The position numbers and the translations under genes are program-made. Source: an uncultured Alistipes sp. (GTDB lineage: Bacteria; Bacteroidota; Bacteroidia; Bacteroidales; UBA932). Taken from it: 64,000 nucleotides of DNA. Under the pieces are notes generated by a model. It searched no databases. It worked only from the letters and a program-made list of their open reading frames with translations, and was not told the origin of the DNA. This document shows positions 34,752-43,921 of the stretch, in pieces. The stretch covers positions 1 to 64,000 of the forward strand of contig UQUN01000005.1 in assembly GCA_900544175.1 (NCBI GenBank). The letters run 5' to 3'. How positions within the stretch are numbered: the first letter of the stretch is position 1; each line of letters opens with the position of its first letter.

Positions 34752-35516
34752 AATATACCTTATTTCCTTGAAATAATATCCGGATACCTGCCCGTCCTCT
34801 TTCTCTACGAGAAGACGGGCAGTATGTCTTTCCACACCCACGATACGTCCTTTGAACCTGTGCGGAGCTGCCCCGGTGACGTATTCCGTCTCCTCGAACA
34901 TGGCATACTCACCGAGACGATACAGCAATCCTGTATATTCATCCTCAAGCCTGTCCGCAAATCCAGCCCCATCCGATCCTGAATATAGGGCGAATATACT
35001 TTCCAGAACCTCATCAAGTTCTTTGTCAAGGTCAAAAGGCCCGGCATGTCCCGTTCCGGACGCCTCCGTCGCCAGTACCAACGATACCGGATTGGGCAGA
35101 TCCTCCGGGAATACCCTCTGATTGATATTTATGCCTATTCCGGCTATGCTGACTGTCAGTCTGTCACCGGAGAGGACATTTTCTATGAGCATCCCGCATA
35201 TCTTTCTGTCACCCACATAGATATCATTAGGCCACTTGATTCTGGCCGAGAGGCCCTTCATCTTCAGGTACCTGACTATGCCTACCGAGCATATCTGGAA
35301 GATCATATATTGTCCTGCAGCCCTGATTCCATGCGGCTTGAACAGGATGGAAAACATCAGGTTCTCCCTTTCCGCGCTCTTCCACCGGTTGCCTCTCTGC
35401 CCTCTTCCTTCAGTCTGGAAAGCTGCGCTCCAAACTGTCATATCCCCGGCAGTGTCCTTGTTTCTCCATGCGTCAAGGTTCGTGGAATCTGTCACATTAA
35501 GACGGTGAATCATCAT
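34746..35516 (-). CDS. birA: Biotin--[acetyl-CoA-carboxylase] ligase
   Basis: Attaches biotin to carrier lysines of carboxylases through biotinyl-AMP, 256 aa. The ligase core shows STNLDAWR, the adenylate-binding GRGQRGNRW and ARIKWPNDIYVGDRKICGML. No N-terminal helix-turn-helix is present, so unlike E. coli BirA it does not act as a repressor. Two ATG codons stand side by side at the start (MMIHRLN). It overlaps rpe tail-to-tail by 6 bases and is divergent from rsfS. Confidence 0.94.
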   Translation of the reverse strand: MMIHRLNVTDSTNLDAWRNKDTAGDMTVWSAAFQTEGRGQRGNRWKSAERENLMFSILFKPHGIRAAGQYMIFQICSVGIVRYLKMKGLSARIKWPNDIYVGDRKICGMLIENVLSGDRLTVSIAGIGININQRVFPEDLPNPVSLVLATEASGTGHAGPFDLDKELDEVLESIFALYSGSDGAGFADRLEDEYTGLLYRLGEYAMFEETEYVTGAAPHRFKGRIVGVERHTARLLVEKEDGQVSGYYFKEIRYIL

Positions 35517-35544
35517 GGCACAATTTTTATATCACAATAATAAG

Positions 35545-35552
35545 TATATTTG
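35545..35552 (+). promoter_or_regulatory. rsfS-ftsH promoter -7 box
   Basis: TATATTTG, a full TAnnTTTG match, 23 bases before the rsfS start. The divergent birA box is only 4 bases away, so the two promoters must compete. Confidence 0.6.
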
Positions 35553-35556
35553 CACA

Positions 35557-35564
35557 CAAATTTA
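35557..35564 (-). promoter_or_regulatory. birA promoter -7 box
   Basis: TAAATTTG on the minus strand, a full TAnnTTTG match, 41 bases before the birA start. It lies 4 bases from the divergent rsfS -7 box. Confidence 0.5.
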
Positions 35565-35574
35565 GAAATTATTT

Positions 35575-35922
35575 ATGACAGAAGTGGACACCATAGCGGA
35601 AGCTATGCTCGAAAAAAAAGGCAGGAATGTCTGTGCCCTGGACTTGAAGAAGATCGGTACAGCCATCACGGACTGGTTTGTAATATGCAACGCTGACTCC
35701 ACCACACAAGTGGACGCCATTGCCGACAATATCGAAGAGAGGATGATTGAGAAGTGCGGACGGAAAGTCGTGCGGATGCAGGGCAAGGAAAACGGATTCT
35801 GGGTGATCATGGACTACCTGAACATAGTCGTCCACATCTTCCAGACAGAATACAGGAACTTCTACAGGCTGGAAGACCTGTGGGCCGATGCCGTAAGGAA
35901 AGACTACAACGATGAACAATAA
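35575..35922 (+). CDS. rsfS: Ribosome silencing factor RsfS
   Basis: Binds L14 on the 50S subunit and blocks subunit joining when nutrients are scarce, 115 aa. Conserved segments are ALDLKKIGTAITDWFVICNA, STTQVDAIADNIEERM and the ending QTEYRNFYRLEDLWADA. It overlaps ftsH by 11 bases and shares its promoter. Confidence 0.95.
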   Translation: MTEVDTIAEAMLEKKGRNVCALDLKKIGTAITDWFVICNADSTTQVDAIADNIEERMIEKCGRKVVRMQGKENGFWVIMDYLNIVVHIFQTEYRNFYRLEDLWADAVRKDYNDEQ

Positions 35923-37963
35923 AGACAAGATGAACGGTCAACAGAACAATATAGGAAACAAGGGTCCTGGCGGTAAAAGACCGGGACAGGGTCCTGCAAG
36001 GCCCATGAGAAGCATAATGTGGGTCCTGTACATCCTGTTCGGATTCGCCATGATATACATTGTCAGGATGTACTCCGGTTCAGATCCAGTAAAGACTGAA
36101 TGGCTCACAGTGAAAGAGTCCATGATCCCGGGAGGCGACGTGGAGAAGATCACTTACATCACCAACCTGCACCGGGCCGAGGTATACATAAAGAAAGACT
36201 CCCTGTCAAAATACGTGAACAAGTATTTCGGCGGCAGGACTCCGGCGGCAGGACCTCATTTCTATTTCATAGTATCCAGCAATTTCAATGCTGAAGAGAA
36301 TTTCGAGGAAGCCCGTCTGGCACTTCCTCCGCAGGACAGGTTCTCGATATCCACTGAGGAGAAGAACAACTACCTTGGACAGATATTCGACTGGATAATC
36401 TTCCCTCTGCTGCTTTTCGGACTCCTGTGGTTCATAATGTTCCGGCCGATGCAGAAGAACATGGGAGGCGGCCCCGGCGGAGGCGGCATATTCAACGTAG
36501 GAAAATCCCAGGCCAAGCTGTACGAAAAGGAGAACAATGTGAAAGTCACATTCAAGGATGTCGCAGGCCTTGAAGAGGCAAAAGTTGAGGTGATGGAGAT
36601 AGTGGACTTCCTGAAGAATCCCCAGAAATACACCGCCCTCGGAGGCAAAATCCCGAAAGGAGCCCTGCTCGTAGGCCCTCCTGGTACGGGAAAGACCCTG
36701 CTGGCCAAGGCTGTAGCAGGTGAGGCCAACGTGCCTTTCTTCTCCATCAGCGGCTCGGACTTCGTGGAGATGTTCGTCGGTGTGGGCGCCTCCCGCGTGC
36801 GCGACCTCTTCCGCCAGGCCAAGGAGAAGGCCCCCTGCATAGTCTTCATCGACGAGATAGACGCCGTAGGACGGGCAAGGAGCAAGAACGTAGGCTTCTC
36901 CTCCAATGATGAAAGGGAGAACACCCTCAACCAGCTGCTCACTGAAATGGACGGCTTCGGGACCAATTCCGGAGTCATCATCCTCGCCGCCACCAACCGC
37001 GCCGACATCCTCGACAAGGCCCTGATGAGGGCCGGCCGCTTCGACCGCCAGATCCATGTCGACCTGCCCGAGCAGAACGAGCGTCTGGAGATATTCAAGG
37101 TACATCTGCGCAAGGTCAAGTTAGCGGAGAATTTCGACATGGAATTCCTCGCCAAGCAGACCCCCGGTTTCTCCGGAGCCGATATAGCCAATGTCTGCAA
37201 CGAGGCCGCCCTGATAGCCGCCCGCAAAAACAAGAAGGCAGTAGACCGTCAGGACTTCCTCGATGCCATCGACCGTATCGTCGGTGGTCTGGAGCGTCGC
37301 AGCAAGATCATATCCCCCGCAGAGAAACGCACCATCGCATACCATGAGGCCGGCCACGCCACTGTCAGCTGGTGGCTGCCCAATGCCAATCCACTGCTGA
37401 AAGTCACCATTATCCCCAGAGGCAACGCCCTCGGTGCCGCCTGGTACCTGCCCGAGGAAAGGCAGATAACCACCACCGAGCAGATGATGGACGAGATGGC
37501 CGCCACCCTCGGAGGCCGGGCTGCCGAGGAGATCATCAACGGAAAGATATCCACCGGAGCCATGAACGACCTCGAGAAAGTCACCAAGCAGGCCTATGCC
37601 ATGGTCACCTACTTCGGCATGAGCGACAAGGTGGGCAACATCTCCTTCTACGACTCCTCCGGCAACTCCGGCTACAACCTCAGCAAGCCTTACAGCGAGA
37701 AGACCGCGGAACTCATAGACGCAGAGGCCAAGAGATTCATCGAAAAGGCCCACAATACGGCTCTTCAGGTACTCCGGGACCATATGGACGGATTCACAAG
37801 ACTGGCCGAACTGCTGCTGGAAAAAGAAGTCATCTTCAACGAGGACCTCGTAAAGATCTTCGGAGACCGCAAGACGGCCAAAAGCATAGGCGAGGAGATT
37901 GCCGGAATTGCGGAAAGCACCAATACGGAGCACCATGAAGAACCTGCTGACAAGAACGCTTAG
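35912..37963 (+). CDS. ftsH: ATP-dependent zinc metalloprotease FtsH
   Basis: Inner-membrane AAA+ protease that degrades unassembled membrane proteins and regulators, 683 aa. A Gly/Asn-rich cytoplasmic tail (about 1-28) precedes two transmembrane helices (about 30-50 and 155-175) that flank a periplasmic loop. The AAA domain has Walker A GPPGTGKTLLA and Walker B CIVFIDEIDAVGR. The protease zinc motif is HEAGH in IAYHEAGHATVSWW. The start overlaps rsfS by 11 bases, and the last 29 bases overlap cdsA. Confidence 0.98.
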   Translation: MNNKDKMNGQQNNIGNKGPGGKRPGQGPARPMRSIMWVLYILFGFAMIYIVRMYSGSDPVKTEWLTVKESMIPGGDVEKITYITNLHRAEVYIKKDSLSKYVNKYFGGRTPAAGPHFYFIVSSNFNAEENFEEARLALPPQDRFSISTEEKNNYLGQIFDWIIFPLLLFGLLWFIMFRPMQKNMGGGPGGGGIFNVGKSQAKLYEKENNVKVTFKDVAGLEEAKVEVMEIVDFLKNPQKYTALGGKIPKGALLVGPPGTGKTLLAKAVAGEANVPFFSISGSDFVEMFVGVGASRVRDLFRQAKEKAPCIVFIDEIDAVGRARSKNVGFSSNDERENTLNQLLTEMDGFGTNSGVIILAATNRADILDKALMRAGRFDRQIHVDLPEQNERLEIFKVHLRKVKLAENFDMEFLAKQTPGFSGADIANVCNEAALIAARKNKKAVDRQDFLDAIDRIVGGLERRSKIISPAEKRTIAYHEAGHATVSWWLPNANPLLKVTIIPRGNALGAAWYLPEERQITTTEQMMDEMAATLGGRAAEEIINGKISTGAMNDLEKVTKQAYAMVTYFGMSDKVGNISFYDSSGNSGYNLSKPYSEKTAELIDAEAKRFIEKAHNTALQVLRDHMDGFTRLAELLLEKEVIFNEDLVKIFGDRKTAKSIGEEIAGIAESTNTEHHEEPADKNA

Positions 37964-38765
37964 CGGAGCGGTATTCCTTGCCCTGTTCCTGACGGCCCTG
38001 CTGTGGCATCCTGCCGCCTACGCCGTGCTGTTCATCTTCGCGGTGACCGTAATGATGACCGAGTATCTCAAAATCACCGTAGGACCTCACGAAGAGGCAG
38101 CAAAGGTCATTGCCATAGTTACTGGCATCCTGACTTTCCTGCTGATGTTCCTGTGCTGCGGCTACGGTCTGGACTGGAAATGGCTGCTGGTACTGCCGGT
38201 AATGGTCGCCTTGATCTACACGGCAATACTCTTCAACAAGGGAAGCGAGGCATACCGGGCCACTCCGTTTATCCTGACGTCTCTGATATACATCGTCCTG
38301 CCTTTCGCCCTGACCAACCTGATAGTGTTCTCCGATGACGGAGATTTCGACGGCCGGATACTGCTGGCCATCATGATCATCATCTGGAGTTCCGATGTCG
38401 GCGCGTACCTGAGCGGCATGGCATTCGGACAGAAACACGGGCACAAACTGTTCCCGTCCATCTCTCCCAACAAAAGCTGGGAAGGATATTTCGGTGGACT
38501 GGTCCTGTCGATGGTGTCAGGATGGTGCGTAAGCCGGTTCTCCCTGGTGGATTTTCCAGCAGCACACTCATTGATCCTGGCATTTTCAGTAAATATCTCC
38601 TCCACTGTGGGAGATCTGGCGGAGTCCCAACTGAAGCGCAACTTCGGAGTCAAGGACGCCGGCAGTATCATGCCCGGACACGGAGGCCTTCTCGACCGTT
38701 TCGACGGAGCACTACTGGCCTTCCCAGTATCAGTCCTGTACATCGAACTTTTTAAATTACTCTGA
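37935..38765 (+). CDS. cdsA: Phosphatidate cytidylyltransferase
   Basis: Makes CDP-diacylglycerol, the precursor of all phospholipids, in the inner membrane, 276 aa with about seven to eight transmembrane segments. The C-terminal signature is SDVGAYLSGMAFGQKHGHKL and SPNKSWEGYFGGL, followed by FGVKDAGSIMPGHGGLLDRFD. The start at 37935 overlaps ftsH by 29 bases; a slightly longer frame exists but lacks family similarity. psd follows after 4 bases, so two steps of phosphatidylethanolamine synthesis are coupled here. Confidence 0.95.
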   Translation: MKNLLTRTLSGAVFLALFLTALLWHPAAYAVLFIFAVTVMMTEYLKITVGPHEEAAKVIAIVTGILTFLLMFLCCGYGLDWKWLLVLPVMVALIYTAILFNKGSEAYRATPFILTSLIYIVLPFALTNLIVFSDDGDFDGRILLAIMIIIWSSDVGAYLSGMAFGQKHGHKLFPSISPNKSWEGYFGGLVLSMVSGWCVSRFSLVDFPAAHSLILAFSVNISSTVGDLAESQLKRNFGVKDAGSIMPGHGGLLDRFDGALLAFPVSVLYIELFKLL

Positions 38766-38769
38766 TGCA

Positions 38770-39462
38770 ATGAAGATTCACAAAGAAGGTACGGCCATAA
38801 TCTCCATCTCGTTTGTCCTCGCACTGGTTCTGGGAGGAGGTTCTTTCTGTCTCCATTTACCGTCAGTGCTGAGCTGGATACTGACAGTTATTCCGATCGG
38901 ATTCGGAATATTCTTCATCTGCTTCTTCAGGGATCCTGTACGTACCCCAAAAGGCGACAGTCACAAAGTGACGGCACCGGCGGACGGAAAGATAGTCATC
39001 ATCGAGGAAGTCGACGAGCCCGAATATTTCCATGACCGCAGGCTGCAGATATCAGTGTTCATGTCATTCTTCAATGTACACATCAACTGGGCTCCCATAA
39101 ACGGAATTGTGTCATTTTTCCGCTATCATAGAGGCAACTATCTGGCCGCCTGGCACCCTAAGTCCTCCACCAAGAACGAAAGGACGACCATAGTCCTCAA
39201 GAACGAGGACGGGACCGAGGTTCTTTGCCGCCAGATCGCCGGTCTGTTCGCAAGACGTGTGGTATGCTATGCCGAATACCGGAAACCGTTCAAGGCCGGG
39301 CAGCAGATCGGATTCATAAAATTCGGTTCAAGAGCGGACGTGTTCCTGCCGCTCGGCACTAAGGTAAATGTTAAGCTGGGGGACAAGGTTACAGGTGCAG
39401 AGACCGTGATAGCGACACTGTCCGGACAGGATGCCCCATCAGACAAGATACAATGTAAATAA
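38770..39462 (+). CDS. psd: Phosphatidylserine decarboxylase
   Basis: Pyruvoyl enzyme that decarboxylates phosphatidylserine to phosphatidylethanolamine, 230 aa, the short form related to archaetidylserine decarboxylases. Two N-terminal hydrophobic segments (about 10-27 and 33-52) anchor it. The proenzyme should cleave itself between Gly186 and Ser187 in IKFGSRADVF, making Ser187 the pyruvoyl group. Conserved VFMSFFNVHINWAP and FRYHRGNYLAAW carry likely catalytic His residues. It lies directly after cdsA. Confidence 0.94.
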   Translation: MKIHKEGTAIISISFVLALVLGGGSFCLHLPSVLSWILTVIPIGFGIFFICFFRDPVRTPKGDSHKVTAPADGKIVIIEEVDEPEYFHDRRLQISVFMSFFNVHINWAPINGIVSFFRYHRGNYLAAWHPKSSTKNERTTIVLKNEDGTEVLCRQIAGLFARRVVCYAEYRKPFKAGQQIGFIKFGSRADVFLPLGTKVNVKLGDKVTGAETVIATLSGQDAPSDKIQCK

Positions 39463-39473
39463 AACAAGCTGAT

Positions 39474-40820
39474 ATGAAAAATTATTACCAAGCCAACAAG
39501 GACCGCTTTCTCAACGAGCTTTTCGAGCTTCTGAGAATACCATCCATCAGTTCGGACCCGGAACACAAGAGCGACATGTACGCATGCGCCCGCAAGCTCA
39601 CCTCCATGCTCAAGGAAGCCGGTGCGGACAGGGCCCAGGTATATGAGACGACCGGCCATCCCGTAGTATACGCCGAGAAGATCATCGACCCTGCGCTAAG
39701 GACCATTTTAGTTTACGGACACTACGATGTACAGCCGGTAGATCCCATCGAGCTGTGGAAGTCCGCTCCCTTCGAGCCGGAAATCCGTGACGGGGCCATC
39801 TACGCCCGCGGCGCCAACGATGACAAGGGGCAGTCATTCATGCACATCAAGGCATTCGAATACTTAGTGCGCAACGGACTCCAGCGGCACAACATCAAGT
39901 TCATACTCGAAGGTGAGGAGGAGATCGGTTCTCCAAGCCTGGCTAAATGGGCCGAAGATCACAAGGACCTGCTCGCCTGCGACATCATGCTGGTATCCGA
40001 CACCACCATGATCAGCGAGGACGTACCCTCGATCAACTGCGGCATGAGAGGCCTTACTTACATGGAAATAGAGGTTACAGGGCCCAACAAGGACCTGCAT
40101 TCCGGCCACTACGGCGGTGCCGTAGCCAACCCCCTCAACGCACTCTGCAAGATAGTTGACGGTCTGATCGATGCTGACGGACACATCACCATCGACGGCT
40201 TCTATGACGATGTCGTAGAGCTTTCCAAGGCTGACCGCGAGCTGCTGGGGCGTGCCCCGTTCGACATAGACGAATACAAACGTTTCCTGGATATTCCCGA
40301 AGTGGACGGAGAGAAAGGATACACCACTCCTGAGCGCACCGGAATACGGCCTTGTCTGGATGTCAACGGCATCTGGGGCGGATTCACCGGAGAGGGAGCC
40401 AAGACGGTCATCCCCACCACGGCCCGTGCCAAGATATCCATGCGCTTAGTGCCTAACCAGGACTGGAGACGCATTGCGGAACTTTTCGCAAAGCATATCG
40501 AAAGCCATGTGCCCAAAGGAGTGCGCGTGAAGGTCATTACCCACCACGGCGGAAACGGATTCCTGATTCCCATCTCATCCCCCGCCTACCAGGCCGCGTC
40601 CAGGGCAATATATGAAGTCTACGGCACAGAACCAGTACCAAGCCGGGGCGGCGGTTCCATACCCATTCTGGCCGAAATGCAGCAGATACTGCACGCGGAT
40701 CCTCTGCTCATCGGTTTCGGGCTCGAAAGGGATACTATCCACTCGCCCAACGAAAGCTACCTCCTCTCACAGTTTGAGAAAGGCATGGAGTCGATTGCCC
40801 TCTTCTACAAGTATTTCTAA
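39474..40820 (+). CDS. M20 family dipeptidase (CNDP-like)
   Basis: Zinc di-peptidase or aminoacylase-type enzyme of 448 aa, probably cytoplasmic (no signal peptide). Metal-binding motifs are YGHYDVQPVDP, GANDDKGQSF (bridging Asp), LEGEEEIGSPS (base and ligand Glu) and a late PSRGGGSIPI segment. A dimerisation/lid domain with DLHSGHYGGAVANP lies in the middle. It matches the carnosinase-like branch; the exact peptide substrate is unknown. It is 11 bases after psd and 23 before pyrF. Confidence 0.9.
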   Translation: MKNYYQANKDRFLNELFELLRIPSISSDPEHKSDMYACARKLTSMLKEAGADRAQVYETTGHPVVYAEKIIDPALRTILVYGHYDVQPVDPIELWKSAPFEPEIRDGAIYARGANDDKGQSFMHIKAFEYLVRNGLQRHNIKFILEGEEEIGSPSLAKWAEDHKDLLACDIMLVSDTTMISEDVPSINCGMRGLTYMEIEVTGPNKDLHSGHYGGAVANPLNALCKIVDGLIDADGHITIDGFYDDVVELSKADRELLGRAPFDIDEYKRFLDIPEVDGEKGYTTPERTGIRPCLDVNGIWGGFTGEGAKTVIPTTARAKISMRLVPNQDWRRIAELFAKHIESHVPKGVRVKVITHHGGNGFLIPISSPAYQAASRAIYEVYGTEPVPSRGGGSIPILAEMQQILHADPLLIGFGLERDTIHSPNESYLLSQFEKGMESIALFYKYF

Positions 40821-40843
40821 CACAGGACTCATATCCAGTCACG

Positions 40844-41680
40844 ATGAACTGCAATCAACTATATGAGAATATCCGCCGCAAAGGCTCGTTCCTATGCGTA
40901 GGTCTCGACACTGATCCTGAAAAAATCCCGGCCTGCGTAAAGGAACATCACGCTGACGCTCCCATGCTGGCTTTCAACAAGGCGATCATCGATGCTACGG
41001 CTCCCTACGCAGTAGCATACAAACCCAATACCGCCTTCTATGAAGCGGAAGGCGTCTCAGGCTGGCAGCAGCTCTCCGAGACCGTCCGATACATACGTGA
41101 CCGTTATCCGGACATCTTCATTATCGCAGATGCCAAGCGCGGAGACATCGGCAACACCGCCGACCGGTACGCCAGGGCCTTTTTCGAGACCATGGACTTC
41201 GATGCCGTCACCCTTGCCCCATACATGGGATCCGATTCCATCCGTCCTTTCCTGAAACACTCAGGCAGATGGGGCATAGTCCTGGCCATGACCTCCAACA
41301 AGTCCGCCGAGGAATTCGAGACTCTGCCGCTGGCCGACGGAGCTCCTCTGTACGAACGGATAATACACGACACTGTCAGAAGTGTGGATACTGAATTCGG
41401 AGATTCACGTGACCGCCTGATGTTCGTAGTCGGCGCCACAAGGCCGGAGAAACTCGCAGAGATCCGCCGCTACTGTCCCGACCACTTCTTCCTGGTACCA
41501 GGAGTAGGCGCACAGGGAGGCTCACTTGAGGATGTGGCCCGCTGCGGACTCAACTCCCATTGCGGCCTGCTGGTCAACTCCTCCCGCGGCATCATCTATG
41601 CCTCTTCCGGAGAAGATTTCGCCACAGCAGCCGCATCTAAAGCATCCGAAATGGCGTACTGCATGAAGGCAATGCTCTGA
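40844..41680 (+). CDS. pyrF: Orotidine 5'-phosphate decarboxylase
   Basis: Last step of UMP synthesis, 278 aa, the longer subfamily-2 type. The catalytic Asp-Lys-Asp set is in IADAKRGDIGNTADRYA, with CVGLDTDPEKIP and AYKPNTAFYEA in the N-terminal half and LVPGVGAQGGSLEDV for phosphate binding. It ends the plus-strand run that began with rsfS. Confidence 0.96.
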   Translation: MNCNQLYENIRRKGSFLCVGLDTDPEKIPACVKEHHADAPMLAFNKAIIDATAPYAVAYKPNTAFYEAEGVSGWQQLSETVRYIRDRYPDIFIIADAKRGDIGNTADRYARAFFETMDFDAVTLAPYMGSDSIRPFLKHSGRWGIVLAMTSNKSAEEFETLPLADGAPLYERIIHDTVRSVDTEFGDSRDRLMFVVGATRPEKLAEIRRYCPDHFFLVPGVGAQGGSLEDVARCGLNSHCGLLVNSSRGIIYASSGEDFATAAASKASEMAYCMKAML

Positions 41681-41695
41681 CAAGCAGCCAGGTAG

Positions 41696-41743
41696 ATAGG
41701 AAAAGAGACTGCACCGGAGCTCCAGTGCAGTCTCTTTTCCTAT
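41696..41743. terminator. Bidirectional terminator, 19-bp stem
   Basis: Arms 41696-41714 and 41725-41743 are perfect over 19 bases around a 10-base loop that itself holds the palindrome GGAGCTCC. An A-tract in the left arm and T-tract in the right arm fit termination of pyrF (plus) and of the repeat-lipoprotein operon (minus). Confidence 0.85.
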
Positions 41744-41759
41744 ACATCAGCAGGCGGCT

Positions 41760-43895
41760 CTACCAGGTCTCGTAGAAATTCTCCATCTCAGCCTGGGAAT
41801 GGAATGTCACTTCGTCGCCTTCGACCGTCACTCCGGCTGCCACTAACTTGAAATACCAGGATGACCCGTCATTGTAAAATCCCGTAGACATTCCGTAATA
41901 GTCACCTGTACGGGTATTTTCCTCTATATACTGGGCGAACGTACCGTCATATCCGGAATTCTCATAGCGTCCATAAAAATAATCGTACAGATTGTCCGGA
42001 TAGAAGTCATCATACTCGCTATCCGTCATGACCGCGTATATGTACGGAGCTGTCTCATCGGATGGCTGGATGTCCACTACAAACTCTCCATTGGCCTCTC
42101 CTTCGATGGACAGATAGAATGTAAGTCCGTCGCCGGGATCTCCGCCCTGCTCTTCCGGAGCAGTGAACTCTGCAAATTCATAATTGAGATACGTCACTGT
42201 CTCTCCGGAAACATTATATCCGATGGCAAATACTATATAATCCCCTCCAGGAACAAGACTGTACATATATTCTTCTACACCCATAGAACCGTATTGACTC
42301 AGATAATCAACCACATCACCTGGGTAGGCCATGTCCTCGATATACATCGACGGCTCATACGAATAATAGTACGTCCAGTCTTCAATAGGCATCACATCAT
42401 AGAAATAGGACGCTTCGTCATCGGTCGGAGTCACTCGAATGAACACTTCGCCTGCGCTCTGCGGATATATGTCAAAATAGAAGCCCAAGTCACCTCCGTC
42501 TCCTTGTCCGCCGCCCTCAGGCGTCGAGAACTCCTCATAATCCTGGGTCGTAAAAGTAACTGCCCCGTTGTCGAGATTGTACCCTATCGCAAACAGGACG
42601 TAGTCTCCGCCCGGCTCCGTCAGCACAAATGAGTCATAAGTGTAATTCTGCGTACCGGTCGAGCCATACTGCTCGAGATACCTGAACACGGTCATTCCAT
42701 AATTGGATGCATATGCCTCGATTACATTCTGCGCACTGCCCTGATACGTGTTATACCAGGCATCAGCGGTAACGACATCGTAAAAATATGCGGCGGACTG
42801 ATTGGACGGAATAACCTCCACATCCACCTCCTGAGGCCCTATTGGATTGATGTTGAAAGTAAACTCAAGGTCCGGAACGACTTCCGGATCAGGAGTACGC
42901 ACATCTTCCCGACTTACATCGGTCGTCATCATGCCATCCTCATATCCGAACACCAGAACAGTGTAGTCATGTGACGGTACTATATTCTTCTCGTAAGTCA
43001 TCGTCTCCTCACCTGTGCAAAGCGAGTTATCCGTCACAAGTCCGAGCAGGAAACGCTTCAGATCGGCGTCGGACAAGGCATCCACGGTTTCCTTGTCCTG
43101 GAGTATAATGGCATACTGATCCGAGTTCGAAGGAACGACTGACACCACTATCCTGGACTGGGTCTTCTCGACAATACTTATGTCAAATGTATTGTCCGAC
43201 ACAGGAACATCCACGGACACGACCACGTGCTCCACTTCTGTAGTAATGCCGAGTGCGGCGTCAATGCCTGCTCCCACAACGTGGAACTCAGCCTCCGCAT
43301 ATTCGGTTATGTCGTAATTCCTGTTCCTGTCCCCGGTCATTGCAAGCTCGGCATAGGCTGCTGCCGCATCACCGTAATATTGCAGATATGAAGCCAGCAT
43401 ATCCTGCAACACCGCCTCCGGCTCATTGCCGGCATCCTCATACATGGACCCGGGAACCGGTTCGAAATAGTAAGGCAACTCCTTGTCCGTAGGAGATGTC
43501 CTGACATTCAGCGTAAATCTGTCTGTCATTTCAGCCACAAGGTTGAGTTTGGGAATTTCTGAATCCTGAGACAACAGCGTAACACTTATCTCCGCCCACT
43601 CAGACTCAACAGAGGCAGAGGTCGATACCGCCTTTACCTTAACTGTATACATGCTGTCCGGTACCAGTCCGTCGAAAGTAACCGAAAGTTCCTCAGTACT
43701 GGCCTGATCTTCACCGAACTCGTAAGTATACATATCCGCATTCTCCACGGCTTCCCATGCCACCGTGAACGAGGTGGACGTCGTGTCTGCAATACTAAGG
43801 ACCGGCGTACTCAACACTATGCCTTCCTCATCGGTATTACACGATACAGCAGCTGCAAGGAGTGCCGCACACAATAAAATAGATCTTTGCTTCAT
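41760..43895 (-). CDS. FN3 lipoprotein with five internal repeats
   Basis: A 711-aa predicted lipoprotein of unknown function. The lipobox ends at Cys19, followed by Asn-Thr-Asp-Glu-Glu, an acidic stretch like the surface-export signal of Bacteroides lipoproteins. One FN3 domain (about 29-108) precedes five diverged copies of one module (about 114-222, 235-335, 342-458, 469-579 and 590-704). Modules start with an FxF strand and VxPSN/D, continue with AxYxYxV and a variable Tyr-rich helix, and end PGxDYxVFAIGYN. Gly/Asp linkers separate the last three. The protein is very acidic and Tyr-rich. It lies 26 bases after a related lipoprotein gene. It could be an adhesin or glycan binder (inference). 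Confidence 0.85.
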   Translation of the reverse strand: MKQRSILLCAALLAAAVSCNTDEEGIVLSTPVLSIADTTSTSFTVAWEAVENADMYTYEFGEDQASTEELSVTFDGLVPDSMYTVKVKAVSTSASVESEWAEISVTLLSQDSEIPKLNLVAEMTDRFTLNVRTSPTDKELPYYFEPVPGSMYEDAGNEPEAVLQDMLASYLQYYGDAAAAYAELAMTGDRNRNYDITEYAEAEFHVVGAGIDAALGITTEVEHVVVSVDVPVSDNTFDISIVEKTQSRIVVSVVPSNSDQYAIILQDKETVDALSDADLKRFLLGLVTDNSLCTGEETMTYEKNIVPSHDYTVLVFGYEDGMMTTDVSREDVRTPDPEVVPDLEFTFNINPIGPQEVDVEVIPSNQSAAYFYDVVTADAWYNTYQGSAQNVIEAYASNYGMTVFRYLEQYGSTGTQNYTYDSFVLTEPGGDYVLFAIGYNLDNGAVTFTTQDYEEFSTPEGGGQGDGGDLGFYFDIYPQSAGEVFIRVTPTDDEASYFYDVMPIEDWTYYYSYEPSMYIEDMAYPGDVVDYLSQYGSMGVEEYMYSLVPGGDYIVFAIGYNVSGETVTYLNYEFAEFTAPEEQGGDPGDGLTFYLSIEGEANGEFVVDIQPSDETAPYIYAVMTDSEYDDFYPDNLYDYFYGRYENSGYDGTFAQYIEENTRTGDYYGMSTGFYNDGSSWYFKLVAAGVTVEGDEVTFHSQAEMENFYETW

Positions 43896-43921
43896 AGTGA
43901 TTTATGTTAATGTTTTAGTAT